Positions 61,863 to 62,494 of a stretch of DNA of 62,494 nucleotides are shown here, in pieces. Below the pieces are notes generated by a model that was not told the DNA's origin, did not search any database, and worked only from the letters and a program-made list of their open reading frames with translations. Every line of letters begins with the position of its first letter. Position 1 is the stretch's first letter. The stretch spans positions 1 to 62,494 of the forward strand of contig NZ_CABYWZ010000008.1 of assembly GCF_902522795.1 (NCBI RefSeq), in the 5' to 3' direction. The DNA comes from an uncultured Prochlorococcus sp. Its GTDB lineage: Bacteria > Cyanobacteriota > Cyanobacteriia > PCC-6307 > Cyanobiaceae. The translations under genes were made by a program, and so were the position numbers.

Positions 61863-62342
61863 ATGCAAGTTGACGTACAAAATACTACTGTTCTTTCCGC
61901 AGACGGATCATCCATAAAACTAGGTGAATATTCAGGGGAAGCAATTTTAGTTGTTAATGTAGCTAGTTATTGCGGAAATACTGCTCAGTATGAGGATCTT
62001 CAAAAGCTACATGATTTATATTCAAGCAAAGGCCTAAGAATACTTGCATTCCCTTGTAATGATTTTGGGAAACAAGAACCCGACTCTCTTTCAGAAATAA
62101 AAGATTTTTGCACAACAAAATATGGAGTTAAGTTTGAAATCTATGAAAAAGTTCATGCCAAAGGCAACACCACAGAACCATACACAACCCTTAACAAAGT
62201 TGAACCTGAAGGAGATGTAGAATGGAATTTCGAGAAGTTTCTGATAGGGAAAGATAGTAAAGTAATTGCAAGATTCAAGCCAGGTGTTAAACCGTTTGAC
62301 GAAAACTTAATAGCCGCTATAGAAGTAGCTTTAGATTCATAA
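61863..62342 (+). CDS. Glutathione peroxidase-type thiol peroxidase
   Basis: 159 residues. The NVASYCGNT motif (32-40) places Cys37 where mammalian enzymes have selenocysteine, with the conserved Gln/Trp-containing blocks IPCND-like FPCNDFGKQEP and WNFEKF. These Cys-type enzymes reduce lipid and organic peroxides, usually with thioredoxin or NADPH-linked donors in cyanobacteria rather than glutathione. With the 2-Cys peroxiredoxin at 891 it provides two thiol peroxidases in one window. ATG at 61863. Confidence 0.93.
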   Translation: MQVDVQNTTVLSADGSSIKLGEYSGEAILVVNVASYCGNTAQYEDLQKLHDLYSSKGLRILAFPCNDFGKQEPDSLSEIKDFCTTKYGVKFEIYEKVHAKGNTTEPYTTLNKVEPEGDVEWNFEKFLIGKDSKVIARFKPGVKPFDENLIAAIEVALDS

Positions 62343-62494
62343 AAACTTTCTTATAATTCAAATTAAGAGATTAAAAATAAAGACTTTTTATAATTAAAAA
62401 TAAGTAAATTATCTTAAAATTTTCTTTTTTAGGATTCAAGCCTATTTAGTATTATTTTATTTATTTTAAATATTATTTATTATCAGAATCAACC

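Noticed and set aside
62343..62494. C-terminal end of a minus-strand gene at the right edge
   Set aside because: A few minus-strand codons end in TAA near 62472, but too few residues to call a gene; insufficient evidence.

Overview
The window is about 62 kb of very AT-rich (roughly 30% GC), densely packed chromosomal DNA. Its gene content points to a picocyanobacterium, most likely a high-light-adapted Prochlorococcus. It carries oxygenic-phototroph genes (acsF, chlH, psb30, Ycf20-like DUF565, CGLD27, a PetP-like DUF2862 protein) and many short single-helix membrane proteins. Intergenic gaps are tiny and TTG/GTG starts are common. I see no prophage, transposon, rRNA operon or CRISPR array. 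There is one tRNA, the initiator tRNA-Met.

Layout. 0-10 kb: small membrane proteins, a 2-Cys peroxiredoxin, a degenerate FtsH-family protein, ribosomal protein L32, a HAD phosphatase, Psb30, a YkgJ-type cysteine cluster protein, a split pair of GDT1/UPF0016 cation transporters, and a degenerate RNB-family (Zam-like) protein. 10-19.4 kb: a plus-strand run acsF, tldD, tldE, fmt, then terC convergent to it, then mfd. 19.4-24 kb: minus-strand run dapB, membrane protein, UbiH-like monooxygenase, DUF2949, DUF3038, DUF4335. 24-32 kb: chlH, then folP and tpiA overlapping on the minus strand, an S4 RNA-binding protein and an ABC exporter. 32-38 kb: carB, DUF3318, rsfS, CGLD27, asparaginase and tRNA-fMet. 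38.5-41.6 kb: a PetP-like protein and a three-gene ABC-2 transporter. 41.6-54.5 kb is a patchwork of short or poorly conserved genes: TauE/SafE transporter, HNH nuclease, a phosphoribosyltransferase plus nucleoside 2-deoxyribosyltransferase pair, rpsU, a Lys-rich HhH protein, a kinase, an FAD oxidase, an MTHFR-like barrel, peptidase E and a GNAT. 54.5-62.5 kb: DCC thiol oxidoreductase, metallo-beta-lactamase-fold protein, pepN, purT and glutathione peroxidase.

Shared themes are chlorophyll synthesis (acsF, chlH), photosystem and b6f accessories (psb30, PetP-like), thiol peroxide defence (peroxiredoxin, glutathione peroxidase), one-carbon/purine/pyrimidine metabolism (folP, fmt, purT, carB, PRTase, deoxyribosyltransferase) and metal transport (GDT1 pair, TerC).

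The most unusual observations are two apparent pseudoenzymes. The FtsH homologue at 2277-4031 has lost both histidines of its HEXXH zinc motif and its first membrane anchor. The RNB protein at 6644-8866 has lost all four catalytic aspartates. Two genes (DUF3038 at 21156 and a signal-peptide protein at 56405) appear to need an ATT start codon. A short terminator-capped intergenic segment near 42.3 kb looks like an unannotated small RNA.
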